64,000 nt of DNA from Hymenobacter latericoloratus (GTDB lineage Bacteria > Bacteroidota > Bacteroidia > Cytophagales > Hymenobacteraceae). Position 1 is the first letter of the stretch; the number at the start of each line of letters is the position of its first letter. Shown here in pieces: positions 1 through 8,114 of this stretch. Location of the stretch: the NCBI RefSeq assembly GCF_014199535.1, contig NZ_JACHNV010000003.1:497289-561288 (forward strand). Reading direction: 5' to 3'. The notes beneath the pieces were generated by a model that saw only the letters and a program-made list of their open reading frames with translations, had not been told where the DNA came from and did not search any database. The position numbers were made by a program, and so were the translations under genes.

Positions 1-766
1 GGGCGGAGTGGCCGGTAGCCAGAATCACGGCGTCGGCTTCTAGGGCCTGGCCGGTGGCGGTTACTACCCCGCGCAGGCGGTTATTCTCCAGAATGAGGTC
101 ATCCACGCGGGTATCGAAAAGAACTTCGCCGCCGGCCTGGCGCACACTCTCGCGCAGGGCCGCCACCACGTAGGGCAGCTTGTTGGTCCCGATGTGGGGG
201 TGGGCATCCACCAGAATATCGGGGGTGGCGCCGTGCTGCACCAGAATCCGCAGAATGCGCTGAATATCGCCGCGCTTGGTAGAACGGGTGTAGAGCTTGC
301 CATCGGAGTAGGTGCCCGCGCCGCCTTCGCCGAAGCAGTAGTTGGAATCGGGGTTGACGAGGTGCTCCTTGTTGAGGGCCGCCAGGTCGCGGCGGCGGGT
401 GCGCACGTCTTTGCCCCGCTCCACCACAATGGGCTTAATTCCCAGCTCAATAGCCCGCAGAGCCGCAAATAAACCGGCCGGACCCGCGCCTACAATCAGC
501 ACCGAGCGGCGGGCGCGGCTGACATCGGGGTACTGAAACCAGGGGCCGAACAGGTCCGTGGGCGGGGGCGTCTGGTAGATATCGGCCCGCAGGCGCACCA
601 GGGGCTGGCGGCCGCGCGCGTCAATGGAGCGCTTGCGCAGGTGCACAAAATCGGCCTGGCCGGGCACCAGGCCAGCGGCATCCAGCAGGGCCCGGTAGCG
701 CGCCAGTTCATCGTAGGCTACCTCCGGCGGGAGCAGTAGCTCAATTTCTTGTTTCTGAGACGACAT
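1..766 (-). CDS. FAD-dependent dehydrogenase (COG2509-like), C-terminus beyond window
   Basis: Reading the minus strand from the ATG at 766 gives an open frame to the window edge, so only the N-terminal ~255 residues are present. A dinucleotide-binding motif RSVLIVGAGPAGLFAAL lies near residue 85, followed by VVERGKDVRTRRRD and the glycine-rich block CFGEGGAGTYSDGKLYTRS, which is typical of the uncharacterised FAD-dependent dehydrogenases of COG2509. About 80 residues precede the Rossmann motif, as is usual for the family. The substrate is unknown and the protein is expected in the cytoplasm. A Bacteroidota-type promoter element lies 54 bp upstream. The family call is firm, the physiological role is not. 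Confidence 0.85.
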   Translation of the reverse strand, partial: MSSQKQEIELLLPPEVAYDELARYRALLDAAGLVPGQADFVHLRKRSIDARGRQPLVRLRADIYQTPPPTDLFGPWFQYPDVSRARRSVLIVGAGPAGLFAALRAIELGIKPIVVERGKDVRTRRRDLAALNKEHLVNPDSNYCFGEGGAGTYSDGKLYTRSTKRGDIQRILRILVQHGATPDILVDAHPHIGTNKLPYVVAALRESVRQAGGEVLFDTRVDDLILENNRLRGVVTATGQALEADAVILATGHSA

Positions 767-819
767 AAAAGAGGTGAAAGGGAGTTAGCCTTTGAACCGG
801 TAACTGGGTTACGGAGCTG

Positions 820-827
820 CAAAGATA
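820..827 (-). promoter_or_regulatory. Candidate -7 promoter element (TATCTTTG)
   Basis: On the minus strand this reads TATCTTTG, a perfect match to the Bacteroidota consensus TAnnTTTG. It lies 54 bp upstream of the FAD dehydrogenase start. No clear -33 TTTG was found at the usual 19-21 bp spacing, so the call rests on one element. Confidence 0.45.
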
Positions 828-918
828 CGCAGCCAAAAACAGCGTCTGGCCTCAGCGAGCCTACAAAAAGACTGCTGAAGCCAGACGCGGCTCATTAAAG
901 CAAGTAAAGCAGCGGAGG

Positions 919-1236
919 CTACTGGCCCTTGGGCTGAGATGGACCGCTTTGCAAGCGGGGCCAGAATTTCTCCATGGACTCGTTGAACAGCGTCAGGGTT
1001 TGCGTGCGTACTTCCCCGGAAGGATGGCGCAGGAGCTGGCCCAGCAGGTGACGGTACATTTCCGTCGTGACCTCCAGTCCTTTGGCGCTTACGAGGCCGT
1101 GGTGGAGCAGGTCGCAGTTAGCGGCCACAGAGTTTGCCATAGAGTCAGTGAGTTCTTCGCGGGCCAGGTCCGCTTCCCGGAACGACTGTTCCAGGCGGGC
1201 ATTCATTTCGGGCGTGTAATGCTGATGGGTTGCCAT
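919..1236 (-). CDS. Hypothetical small helical protein
   Basis: A 105-residue protein starting MATHQHYTPEMNARLEQSF. It is predicted to be mostly helical, is rich in Glu and Leu, has no signal peptide or membrane segment, and ends in a polar tail. I do not recognise the family. An overlapping plus-strand frame (949-1272) has an unlikely composition, so the minus frame is preferred. It lies between the FAD dehydrogenase and the thioesterase genes, all on the minus strand, with no shared operon evident. Confidence 0.6.
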   Translation of the reverse strand: MATHQHYTPEMNARLEQSFREADLAREELTDSMANSVAANCDLLHHGLVSAKGLEVTTEMYRHLLGQLLRHPSGEVRTQTLTLFNESMEKFWPRLQSGPSQPKGQ

Positions 1237-1372
1237 ATCTACTCAGATAGGGGAATGGCCTGTCTAACCTGAATCCGGAGCGGAAAGGTTCAGTCCAGAA
1301 ACGGAAAAATCCAGACTTTTGCCAATAACCTCCAGTAGGCTAGTTTGTTCGTTTACGAGAATTTATGTTCTT

Positions 1373-1780
1373 CTATCTTGCGCCCATATCGGTGCCCAGG
1401 ATGCGGACGGGGCGCTTGTGCTCATCAATGGCCACAAACGTGAACAGGCCCGATACGGCGCGGTGGCGGTCCTCGGAGTACATCTGCTCCACGAACAGCT
1501 CCACGCGCACCTTCAGGCTGGTGTTGCCCACGTGCTCCACGCGCCCGATCAGCTCCACTAAAGTGCCGCCGGGAATAGGGTGGGTGAAGTCCACCTTATC
1601 AGAGGAAACCGTAACCATTTTGAGGCGGCTGAACCGGGTGGCGGTAATAAAGGCTACCTCGTCCATCAGGTGCAGGGTAGTGCCGCCGAAGAGCGTGTCG
1701 TAGTGGTTGGTGGTGTTGGGGAAGACGGCCTTGAAAATCCGGGTTTCGGCGCGGCTGATTTTCTCTTCGAGAGTAAACAT
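1373..1780 (-). CDS. Acyl-CoA thioesterase, hotdog fold (YciA-like)
   Basis: A 135-residue protein starting MFTLEEKISRAETRIFKAVFPNTTNHYDTLFGG, the classic N-terminus of hotdog acyl-CoA thioesterases. It continues with LMDEVAFITATRF and SSDKVDFTHPIPGGTLVELIGRVEHVG, which carry the conserved Asp/Glu and the substrate-tunnel helix. It hydrolyses acyl-CoA to free acid and CoA in the cytoplasm. The frame stays open upstream to 1840, but the family starts at the MFTL methionine. The next transcription signal upstream is a cobalamin riboswitch about 195 bp away on the same strand, which is an unexpected partner for this enzyme. Confidence 0.88.
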   Translation of the reverse strand: MFTLEEKISRAETRIFKAVFPNTTNHYDTLFGGTTLHLMDEVAFITATRFSRLKMVTVSSDKVDFTHPIPGGTLVELIGRVEHVGNTSLKVRVELFVEQMYSEDRHRAVSGLFTFVAIDEHKRPVRILGTDMGAR

Positions 1781-1975
1781 AGGTAGCAAAAGTGAAAAGT
1801 GAGAATCTTTTCGCTTTGGCCGTAGTGCACGGCTTCGCACCTTGTTTGGGCCTTCATCGGGTGGCGGCGCGCCGTGGTAGCCGAGCCCTGGACACAGACC
1901 TGCCCGCCGCTACCGGCCCTACGCCGCAGAACCCGACAAGGCCCTCAGGTCGCGAAGGAGCCTTCTCAACAAGAG

Positions 1976-2165
1976 CGGCGGGCAGGTCTCCTGACTTACA
2001 CCCTGCTTCCCGCCCTTCTCACCCGGCAGGGCAATGGGCGTGGTGGGGAAGCAGCGGCCGGCACGCGGGGTGCCGGCGGGTACTTACAGTAGCGCGTCTG
2101 TCCGGGAGTTGCACCCGGTTCCCTTTTCATGCCTACCCCCTCCGGGGCCGGCAACCTGCCGCTCG
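1976..2165 (-). promoter_or_regulatory. Cobalamin riboswitch
   Basis: The minus strand carries the conserved cobalamin aptamer segments in order. These are GGTTGCCGGC, then AAAGGGAACCGGGTGCAA, CTCCCGGACAGACGCGC and TACTGTAAG, and after a variable arm GGGAAGCAGGGTGTAAGTC followed by AGGAGACCTGCC. These match the B12-binding core and the 3' closing segment of the family. Transcription would run leftwards. The first gene downstream is the thioesterase at 1780, about 195 bp further on, and I see no B12 uptake or synthesis gene between them. The aptamer call is strong, but the regulated gene is uncertain. Confidence 0.85.
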
Positions 2166-2198
2166 TCTGACTGTACTAACAGACAAAGAACGAAGGGC

Positions 2199-2206
2199 CA
2201 AAGGTA
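2199..2206 (-). promoter_or_regulatory. Candidate -7 promoter element upstream of the riboswitch
   Basis: The minus strand reads TACCTTTG, a perfect TAnnTTTG match, about 35 bp upstream of the riboswitch 5' conserved segment. This supports leftward transcription through the aptamer. The -33 element is not evident. Confidence 0.5.
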
Positions 2207-2273
2207 GCAGAACCGGCGGCATTGGGGCAGTTTTGGTAGTTTGCGGCCGTCCATCGTTTTTGTTTGCCTGCCC

Positions 2274-3599
2274 ATGCCCCAGCTTCCGCCCGCCGCCCCG
2301 CGCACCATGGCCTCCCGCGTCCAGTCTATCTTCAGCGGCTCGGTAGGCAACCTGGTGGAGTGGTACGACTGGTACGTGTACTCGGCCTTTGCCCTGTATT
2401 TCGCGCCGGCTTTCTTCCCGAAGGGCAACCTCACGGCCCAGCTGCTCAACTCGGCGGCCATCTTCGCGGTAGGCTTTCTGATGCGGCCCCTGGGCGGCTG
2501 GCTGATGGGCGTGTACGCCGACCGCGCCGGGCGCAAGGCGGCTCTGCTGGCCTCGGTGCTGCTCATGTGCGGGGGCTCCCTGCTGATTGCCCTCACACCT
2601 TCATACCAACAGATAGGGGTAGCGGCGCCGGTGCTGCTGGTGGTAGCCCGGCTGCTGCAGGGCCTGAGCGTGGGCGGCGAGTACGGTACCTCCGCCACCT
2701 ACCTGAGCGAAATGGCCGACCAGCGCCACCGCGGCTTCTTTTCCAGTTTCCAGTACGTGACGCTCATTGCCGGGCAGCTGCTGGCTTTGCTCGTGCAGCT
2801 GGGCCTGCAGCAGGTGCTGGCGCCCGCCGAGCTGTATGCCTGGGGCTGGCGCGTGCCCTTCGGCATTGGGGCCGTGGCCGCGCTGGTGGCCCTGTACCTG
2901 CGCCGCAGCATGGAAGAAACCGACCAGTTTACCCGCCACACGGCAACTACGCCCGCCCAGCCGCCCAACCAGATGCGCCTGCTGCTGCGGCACCCCCGCG
3001 AAATCCTGACGGTAGTGGGCCTGACGCTGGGCGGCACGGTAGTGTTTTACACCTTCACTACCTACGTGCAGAAGTTTCTGGTCAATACCACGGGCTTCAC
3101 CAAGAACCAGGCGACGTTGGTTTCCTTTGGGGCGCTGGGCGTGGCCATGCTGCTGCAACCCCTGCTGGGGGCCATTTCCGACCGGGTAGGCCGGCGGCCG
3201 GTGCTGCTGTTTTTTGGGATAGGGGCCACGCTGCTGACGGTGCCGCTGCTGCGGGCGCTGGGGCAGGCCCCGGGGCCCGGCGTGGCTTTCGGCCTGCTGC
3301 TGGTGGCCCTGGTGGTAGTTAGCGGCTACACCTCCATTAATGCCGTGGTCAAGGCCGAGCTGTTTCCCACGGAAATCCGGGCTTTGGGCGTAGGACTGCC
3401 CTACGCCCTGACCGTGGCCATCTTCGGGGGCTCGGCCGAGTACGTGGCCCTGCTGGCCAAGGATTACGGGGTAGAAGAGTGGTTTTACTGGTACGTGACG
3501 GCCTGTGCTGCCTTTTCCCTGCTGGTATACCTGCGCATGCCCGATACCCGCACTACCTCCCGCCTGCGCGAAGAAGCGCAGGCACCGGCGGCCTACTGA
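2274..3599 (+). CDS. MFS transporter, metabolite:H+ symporter (MHS) family
   Basis: A 441-residue integral membrane protein with about twelve hydrophobic segments. It has the MHS hallmarks: SGSVGNLVEWYDWYVYSAF near the start, the loop motif YADRAGRKAAL after TM2, LLQGLSVGGEYG, and SDRVGRRPVLL in the second half. Relatives carry alpha-ketoglutarate, proline/betaine or citrate. The substrate cannot be read from the sequence. The start at 2274 (MPQLPPAAPRT) is preferred, and an alternative ATG is at 2307. The stop overlaps the convergent lipoprotein gene by 7 bp. Confidence 0.88.
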   Translation: MPQLPPAAPRTMASRVQSIFSGSVGNLVEWYDWYVYSAFALYFAPAFFPKGNLTAQLLNSAAIFAVGFLMRPLGGWLMGVYADRAGRKAALLASVLLMCGGSLLIALTPSYQQIGVAAPVLLVVARLLQGLSVGGEYGTSATYLSEMADQRHRGFFSSFQYVTLIAGQLLALLVQLGLQQVLAPAELYAWGWRVPFGIGAVAALVALYLRRSMEETDQFTRHTATTPAQPPNQMRLLLRHPREILTVVGLTLGGTVVFYTFTTYVQKFLVNTTGFTKNQATLVSFGALGVAMLLQPLLGAISDRVGRRPVLLFFGIGATLLTVPLLRALGQAPGPGVAFGLLLVALVVVSGYTSINAVVKAELFPTEIRALGVGLPYALTVAIFGGSAEYVALLAKDYGVEEWFYWYVTACAAFSLLVYLRMPDTRTTSRLREEAQAPAAY

Positions 3600-4009
3600 A
3601 CCACAAGCGTATCGGTCAGAGGGGTAGGCGTAGCACTCGGGAAGTGGAAAATATAGGTGCCGGGCTGGGTGGCCGTAAACGGGTAGCTGCCCTCGTAGCT
3701 TGACACTACTTCGGGGCAGACGCACCCTTGGTATGCTACCACCGGGCTGAGGTAAATGTGGTTGCCACTGCGCTGCTCACTTAATGATTTGAACTCCCCG
3801 CAGCCATTGATAATCTGCAGGGTATAGCGCACGGTTACGGGCGTGCCTACCTGCCCGGTTGCGGGGCTAAGCACTTGGGTAGTCGGGGCCAACACTTCCG
3901 TTGAGCAGGTGTCGGGCTTGCTATCCAGGCTCAGGCAGCCTGCAAGAGCTGTTGTTATCAGCGTGGCGGCTACCAGCCGGGGGGCGTAAAATAAGACCGG
4001 AGAAGGCAT
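3593..4009 (-). CDS. Small lipoprotein, unknown function
   Basis: A 138-residue protein with a lipoprotein signal: a hydrophobic stretch then TTALAGC, with acylation expected at Cys24. The mature part has paired cysteines (NGCGEF, YQGCVCPEVV) and a C-terminal segment GTYIFHFPSATPTPLTDTLV that looks like a beta-sandwich edge. It is probably anchored in the outer membrane or periplasm. I do not recognise the family. The gene converges on the MFS transporter with a 7-bp overlap. Confidence 0.72.
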   Translation of the reverse strand: MPSPVLFYAPRLVAATLITTALAGCLSLDSKPDTCSTEVLAPTTQVLSPATGQVGTPVTVRYTLQIINGCGEFKSLSEQRSGNHIYLSPVVAYQGCVCPEVVSSYEGSYPFTATQPGTYIFHFPSATPTPLTDTLVVQ

Positions 4010-4216
4010 AGGTAAAAGGAGGCTTAGGCTCTAAAGAGGCCGCAAAACTTGTGGATGGTTGCACCGCCGGCCCCCACCCGGAGTATTTTCGGGCGCCGGG
4101 TAACCCGCTGCGGCTGCTTAAGGTATAATTCTTGCTCCGGGCCACTTTGCCCTGGTGTACGGCCCAGGCCACCGGGGTGCTTTGCCCCGGCGTTGCGTAT
4201 GTGTTACTTCCCCTCT

Positions 4217-4759
4217 ATGCCCCACGTATATCCGCCCGCGCGGTTGTGCTTTCTGCTGACGCTGTTGCTCCTGGTAGTAGTGGCAGCCTGTACCCGAGAA
4301 AAAAATCCGGACGAGAAACCTGCGCGTCCCAGCCCGCCCGCCGTGGTGACGGGGGGCCGCGGCGCGGCGACGTTCACCATTCGCTATAGTCAGCCCTCGG
4401 CCAAAGGCCGCAAAATATTCGGGGGCCTGGTGCCCTACGGCCAGGTATGGCGCACGGGGGCCAATGAGGCCACTACCTTCTCCGTAAACCAGAACGTGAC
4501 CGTGCAGGGCCGCCCCCTGCCGGCCGGTACTTACGCCCTGTTTACCATTCCCGGCGCCCAGCAGTGGACCGTCATCTTTAACCGCACCCCCAACCAGTGG
4601 GGGGCCTACGAGTACCAGGAGGCCGACGACGTGCTGCGCGTGAAGGCTACCCCCGCCGCTACCCCCCAAACCCTGGAGCAGTTCCTTATCACGGCCGACC
4701 AAGCCGGCCGCGTCACCCTGGCCTGGGAAAATACGCAGGTGAGCTTTGTGGTGAAGTAG
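4217..4759 (+). CDS. DUF2911 lipoprotein
   Basis: A 180-residue protein with a signal sequence (LLTLLLLVVVAAC, lipobox VVAAC) and a DUF2911 domain. The typical core is present: IRYSQPSAKGRKIFGGLVPYG, then VWRTGANEATTFSVN, then LPAGTYALFTIPG, then WTVIFNRTPNQWGAYEY. The domain is common in Bacteroidota exported proteins and has no known biochemical role. The start at 4217 gives a standard signal peptide, and an in-frame ATG at 4199 is possible. It converges with the downstream TPR gene. Confidence 0.88.
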   Translation: MPHVYPPARLCFLLTLLLLVVVAACTREKNPDEKPARPSPPAVVTGGRGAATFTIRYSQPSAKGRKIFGGLVPYGQVWRTGANEATTFSVNQNVTVQGRPLPAGTYALFTIPGAQQWTVIFNRTPNQWGAYEYQEADDVLRVKATPAATPQTLEQFLITADQAGRVTLAWENTQVSFVVK

Positions 4760-4768
4760 CAGTAGCTA

Positions 4769-5758
4769 TTACCGACAATTGCTCTTCTGCAGCCGCCGGA
4801 TTTCCTTTTCCATGGCTGGAGTATCGCCCCACTGCAGGGCCTGCTGGAAGGCTTGGCAGGCGCCGGTCTGGTCTTGTAGCTTCAATTTGGCTGCTCCAAT
4901 GGCGCGGTAGATCTGACCTTTGTCGCGGGGGGGAACCAGGCGCAGGCACTGCTCATAGTCGGCAATAGCTGCGGGGTAGTTAGCCGCATCTGCATAAGCC
5001 AGGGCTCGGTTAGCATAGGCGCTGAGGTAGTGCGGGTTTACTTGAATAGCGGCCGTAAAATCAGCGGTGGCGGCGGCGTAGCGCTTCTGGCCGTAGCGCA
5101 GCCAGCCCCGGTTCAGAAACGACACGGAATCCTGGGGGGCTAGTGCAACCGCACGCGTCAGGTAGCGGCTGGCCTGGGCGGTATCGGCCTGCTGCATGTA
5201 CCAGAAGCCCGCCCGGCTATTGGCAAAGGCATTGTTGGCATCCAGGGCCAGAATGCGGGCATTTGTTGCCAGAGCACCGGCGTAGTCCCGGCGCAGGCTT
5301 TGCCCGTAGGCTAGGCTACCATAGTACCGGATCAGGGCCTGATTGCCAGCATCGTGCCCCTGGCCTAACTGCCGGAACCGCTCAGCCTCGGCCGTTTGAC
5401 CTTGGTGCTGCAGGCAGGCGCTGAAACCGTAGTACACATCGGCCAGCGTTGAATCCAGGAGCCAGGCTCGGTTGAAGCGCTTGATGGCCACCACCGGGCT
5501 GCTGGAATGCAGGTAGCGCCAGCCGAAGTTTACGTAGGCATGAGCCGCGGCCCTAGGGGTGTTATCCTCTCGCAGTGCGGTAGCAACAAACTGGCGGTCG
5601 GCGGCCATCTGCTCAGTAGTTTTTGTTTGGCCACCAAACCTAGGCACCTCATGGCTGGACCCACGGGGCTGCGCCAGTTGCTGAAGCGTTGGGCGGCTTG
5701 TGCTTTGTGCCAAAGCCAGGCCGGGGAATAGCAGGCATAGGAGTACTAGTATTCTCAT
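4769..5758 (-). CDS. Exported TPR-repeat protein
   Basis: A 329-residue protein starting MRILVLLCLLFPGLALAQ, a clear signal peptide with cleavage after ALA. The rest is built of tetratricopeptide repeats, clearest over residues 150-310 (for example NAFANSRAGFWYMQQADTAQA, DSVSFLNRGWLRYGQKRYAAA and HYLSAYANRALAYADAANY). Such proteins scaffold protein-protein contacts in the periplasm. The frame is open upstream to 5971, but the signal peptide fixes the start. It follows kynA on the same strand after a short gap. No specific partner can be named. Confidence 0.82.
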   Translation of the reverse strand: MRILVLLCLLFPGLALAQSTSRPTLQQLAQPRGSSHEVPRFGGQTKTTEQMAADRQFVATALREDNTPRAAAHAYVNFGWRYLHSSSPVVAIKRFNRAWLLDSTLADVYYGFSACLQHQGQTAEAERFRQLGQGHDAGNQALIRYYGSLAYGQSLRRDYAGALATNARILALDANNAFANSRAGFWYMQQADTAQASRYLTRAVALAPQDSVSFLNRGWLRYGQKRYAAATADFTAAIQVNPHYLSAYANRALAYADAANYPAAIADYEQCLRLVPPRDKGQIYRAIGAAKLKLQDQTGACQAFQQALQWGDTPAMEKEIRRLQKSNCR

Positions 5759-5828
5759 GTGACACAGTGAATTAGTGCATAATAAAAACGGCGGAGCTAT
5801 TGCTCCGCCGAATATACATACAGCTTTT

Positions 5829-6806
5829 TTACTCCCCGCCCAGCACGCTTTCCACCCAGCCTTTGCCCCAGTCTTCCAAATCCTGCGCGGTCCAGAGCTG
5901 GGGGTAGAAGATGCGGCGCTGAAACTTGGGAGGCAGGTACTGCTTCCAGTTGGTGCCCCCGGTGGCGGCAATGGCCTCGGGGCGGCGCTCCAGGTAGCGC
6001 ACCGCCGACTTGTAGTGCATCAGGGGCCAATTTACATTCACGCACACATCCAGCTGCTTGAGCTGGCGCAACAGGCGCGGGTGCTCCTGGCCGGTGGGGC
6101 CGGGCGGCAGGCGCTGCACCACGGCCCACACGTTGCGCCCCTCAAAGTGGCGGGCGTGCTCCAGCAGCTTGTCGGCGTACTTCTTCTCAAATTCCACCAG
6201 GGTAAGCGCCTTGGCCCCGGTTTCCACCACCGTCGCCCCCGATTTCCAGTAGATGCAGCCCATCAGCTCGTCGTGGGCGGCGGCCTCGCCCAGCAGGCGG
6301 CGGCGCTCCTCGGGCACGAGGTTGCTGAGGCTGGTACTAGCCAGCTCAATCATGCGGTACTGCACGCTCTGGAAGCCCGAGGCCGGCATCAGGGCCATCC
6401 GGAACTCCAGAAACTGCTGCTTATCCATGCCGTCCACCATCACATCAAACGAGTCGATCAGGTTTTCGAAGTAGCGGTTAATCCGGCCCACGCGCAGCAC
6501 TATCTCGTCCACGGTGGGGGTAGTGAGGTCGCCCAGCTGCTCGTACTCGCAGAGGCAGAGCTGGAAGTACAGCTCAGTTATCTGATGATAGATGATGAAA
6601 ATCTTCTCATCCGGAATCTTGGTCAGGGGGCGCTGCAAACTCAGCAGGGTATCCAGCTGAATGTAGTCCCAGTAACCCAGGTAACGGGTGTGGTACAGGC
6701 CTTCGAGGTAGGCGGCCAGGTCCTGGTCGTCGGCGGAGTAGCGTTCCTGCAGGCGCCGCAGCTGCGCCAGCACCGCAGGCGAGAATTCAGATTCCGGAGA
6801 GGTCAT
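5829..6806 (-). CDS. kynA: Tryptophan 2,3-dioxygenase
   Basis: A 325-residue cytoplasmic haem enzyme that opens the indole ring of L-tryptophan to N-formylkynurenine, the first step of the kynurenine route. Diagnostic segments are YLGYWDYIQLDTLLSLQ, EKIFIIYHQITELYFQL, SGFQSVQYRMIELA and LDVCVNVNWPLMHYKSAVRYL. The length is somewhat above the 280-residue bacterial norm. The start at 6806 (MTSPESEF) is preferred because the upstream open frame runs into a long inverted repeat. A near-consensus -7 element (CATCTTTG, minus strand 6841-6834) lies 28 bp upstream. No other kynurenine gene is adjacent. Confidence 0.93.
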   Translation of the reverse strand: MTSPESEFSPAVLAQLRRLQERYSADDQDLAAYLEGLYHTRYLGYWDYIQLDTLLSLQRPLTKIPDEKIFIIYHQITELYFQLCLCEYEQLGDLTTPTVDEIVLRVGRINRYFENLIDSFDVMVDGMDKQQFLEFRMALMPASGFQSVQYRMIELASTSLSNLVPEERRRLLGEAAAHDELMGCIYWKSGATVVETGAKALTLVEFEKKYADKLLEHARHFEGRNVWAVVQRLPPGPTGQEHPRLLRQLKQLDVCVNVNWPLMHYKSAVRYLERRPEAIAATGGTNWKQYLPPKFQRRIFYPQLWTAQDLEDWGKGWVESVLGGE

Positions 6807-6871
6807 AGGAGTAGGGCGGAAGGGTACTAGGCTGCAAAGATGGTGATTTGGATGATGGGGTGAGGAGGTGA

Positions 6872-7226
6872 GGAGGTCAGGGGAAACGGGCGGCAGACTT
6901 CTGGCCGGCGGCCAGGCGTCTGCCCGCCGGCCAATGGGGCAAGTCTCCCGACTTGCGGCCGCCAACGGCGGCCTCCTCGCGTCCGCGCCGTGTGGGTCGT
7001 TGGCAAACTCCTACCCCTCTTCCGGCATTAAAGATCACCGGCACGACATGCTCGCGCCGCTAGCCTTCGTTGTCAGGTTCTAAGCCAGCCGCCGGGTACG
7101 CCCACACGGCCCACACGCGAGGAGGCCGCCGTTGGCGGCCGCAAGTCAGGAGACTTGCCCCATTGGCCGGCGGGCAGACGCCTGGCCGCCGGCCAGAAGT
7201 CTGCCCGCCCGTTTCCCCTGACCTCC
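6872..7226. repeat. Long inverted repeat between kynA and sdaAB
   Basis: Arms of about 111 bp (6872-6982 and 7115-7226) are inverted copies that differ by one substitution and one single-base indel, and flank a 132-bp centre. Each arm contains a smaller hairpin with GCAAGTC and GACTTGC stems. No coding frame or transposase is present. It occupies the 475-bp divergent intergenic region between kynA and sdaAB. It could be a MITE-like insertion, a strong RNA hairpin or an invertible segment. Confidence 0.9.
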
Positions 7227-7281
7227 TCCCCATTTACCTCCTCACCTCCTCACCATTCCCCCCATCACCTATATTTACGCA

Positions 7282-7962
7282 ATGGCAGAGAAATCCAGCA
7301 TTTTCGATATGATTGGGCCCGTAATGATCGGGCCCAGCTCCTCCCACACGGCCGGGGTCGTGCGCATTGCCCGCGCCGCTATCCGCATCCTGGGCAGCAG
7401 CCCCACCCACGCCACCATCACGTTCTACAACTCCTTTGCCCGTACCTACGAGGGTCACGGCTCCGACCGCGCCATTGTGGCCGGCCTGCTGGGCATGCCC
7501 ACCGACGATGTGCGCATCCGCGAGGCCTTCGACCACGCCAAGGAAGCCGGCCTGCAGTACACGTTTCAGGGGATAGGCAATGCCTCTACCATGCACCCCA
7601 ACACCATCCGGCTGCAGCTGCGCGACGAGCGGACCGGCCAGGCCGTGGAGGTTATCGGGCAGAGCCGGGGCGGGGGCGTCATCCGGATTGTGGAGGTAGA
7701 TGGCTTTCCGTCGGACTTCTCCGCCTCCCTGCATACGCTCATCATCGACGCCGACGACGTGCCGGGCTCCATTGCCTTTATTGCCTCCGTCATTGCGCAT
7801 GATGAGTGCAACATTGCCACCATGTTCGTGTCGCGGAAAGGCAAAAACGACGCGGCCCGGCAGTTCATCGAAATTGACTCCGGCCTGCGCGACATCACCC
7901 TGGACTACCTGCGGCAGCTGCGCTGGGTGCACCGCGTTACCTATATTCCTACTATTGACTAA
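7282..7962 (+). CDS. sdaAB: L-serine ammonia-lyase, iron-sulfur-dependent, beta subunit
   Basis: A 226-residue protein with the serine dehydratase beta-chain signature SIFDMIGPVMIGPSSSHTAGVVRIARAA and GSFA-type loops (NSFARTYEGHGSDRAIVAGLLG). A C-terminal ACT-like domain runs from about residue 145 (LHTLIIDADDVPGSIAFIASVI). With the alpha subunit it converts L-serine to pyruvate and ammonia using a [4Fe-4S] cluster. The alpha-subunit gene is not next to it, so the subunits are encoded apart. The start ATG lies 5 bp after a near-consensus TATATTTA element. Confidence 0.93.
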   Translation: MAEKSSIFDMIGPVMIGPSSSHTAGVVRIARAAIRILGSSPTHATITFYNSFARTYEGHGSDRAIVAGLLGMPTDDVRIREAFDHAKEAGLQYTFQGIGNASTMHPNTIRLQLRDERTGQAVEVIGQSRGGGVIRIVEVDGFPSDFSASLHTLIIDADDVPGSIAFIASVIAHDECNIATMFVSRKGKNDAARQFIEIDSGLRDITLDYLRQLRWVHRVTYIPTID

Positions 7963-8041
7963 CTAAGCGCCCGGCCGCTCCGGTTAAGGGCAAATTTCAC
8001 CGGGTTGGTTGATTTCTGTCCATGCTACGTCGGCAGACTGA

Positions 8042-8049
8042 TACCTTTG
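8042..8049 (+). promoter_or_regulatory. Candidate -7 promoter element of the efflux operon
   Basis: TACCTTTG is a perfect TAnnTTTG match 65 bp upstream of the tolC-like start. A weak TTCTG sits about 23 bp further up in place of the -33 element. It predicts one transcript for the TolC and HlyD genes. Confidence 0.45.
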
Positions 8050-8114
8050 GTGGCCAGGGCCACCGCGCCGGACTGCGGTGTCTCCTACCTGTTACTGCCT
8101 CATTTCCTCTCCCT

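Noticed and set aside
949..1272. Plus-strand frame opposite the small helical protein at 919-1236
   Set aside because: Its composition is less protein-like and it runs against the strand of both neighbours.
1792..2346. Plus-strand frame of 184 codons across the riboswitch
   Set aside because: It lies over the aptamer on the other strand, has Arg/Pro-rich low-complexity sequence and ends inside the transporter gene.
5775..6830. Long plus-strand frame antisense to kynA
   Set aside because: It is the antisense shadow of a well-supported enzyme gene, rich in His, Gln and Val as expected for such shadows in GC-rich DNA.
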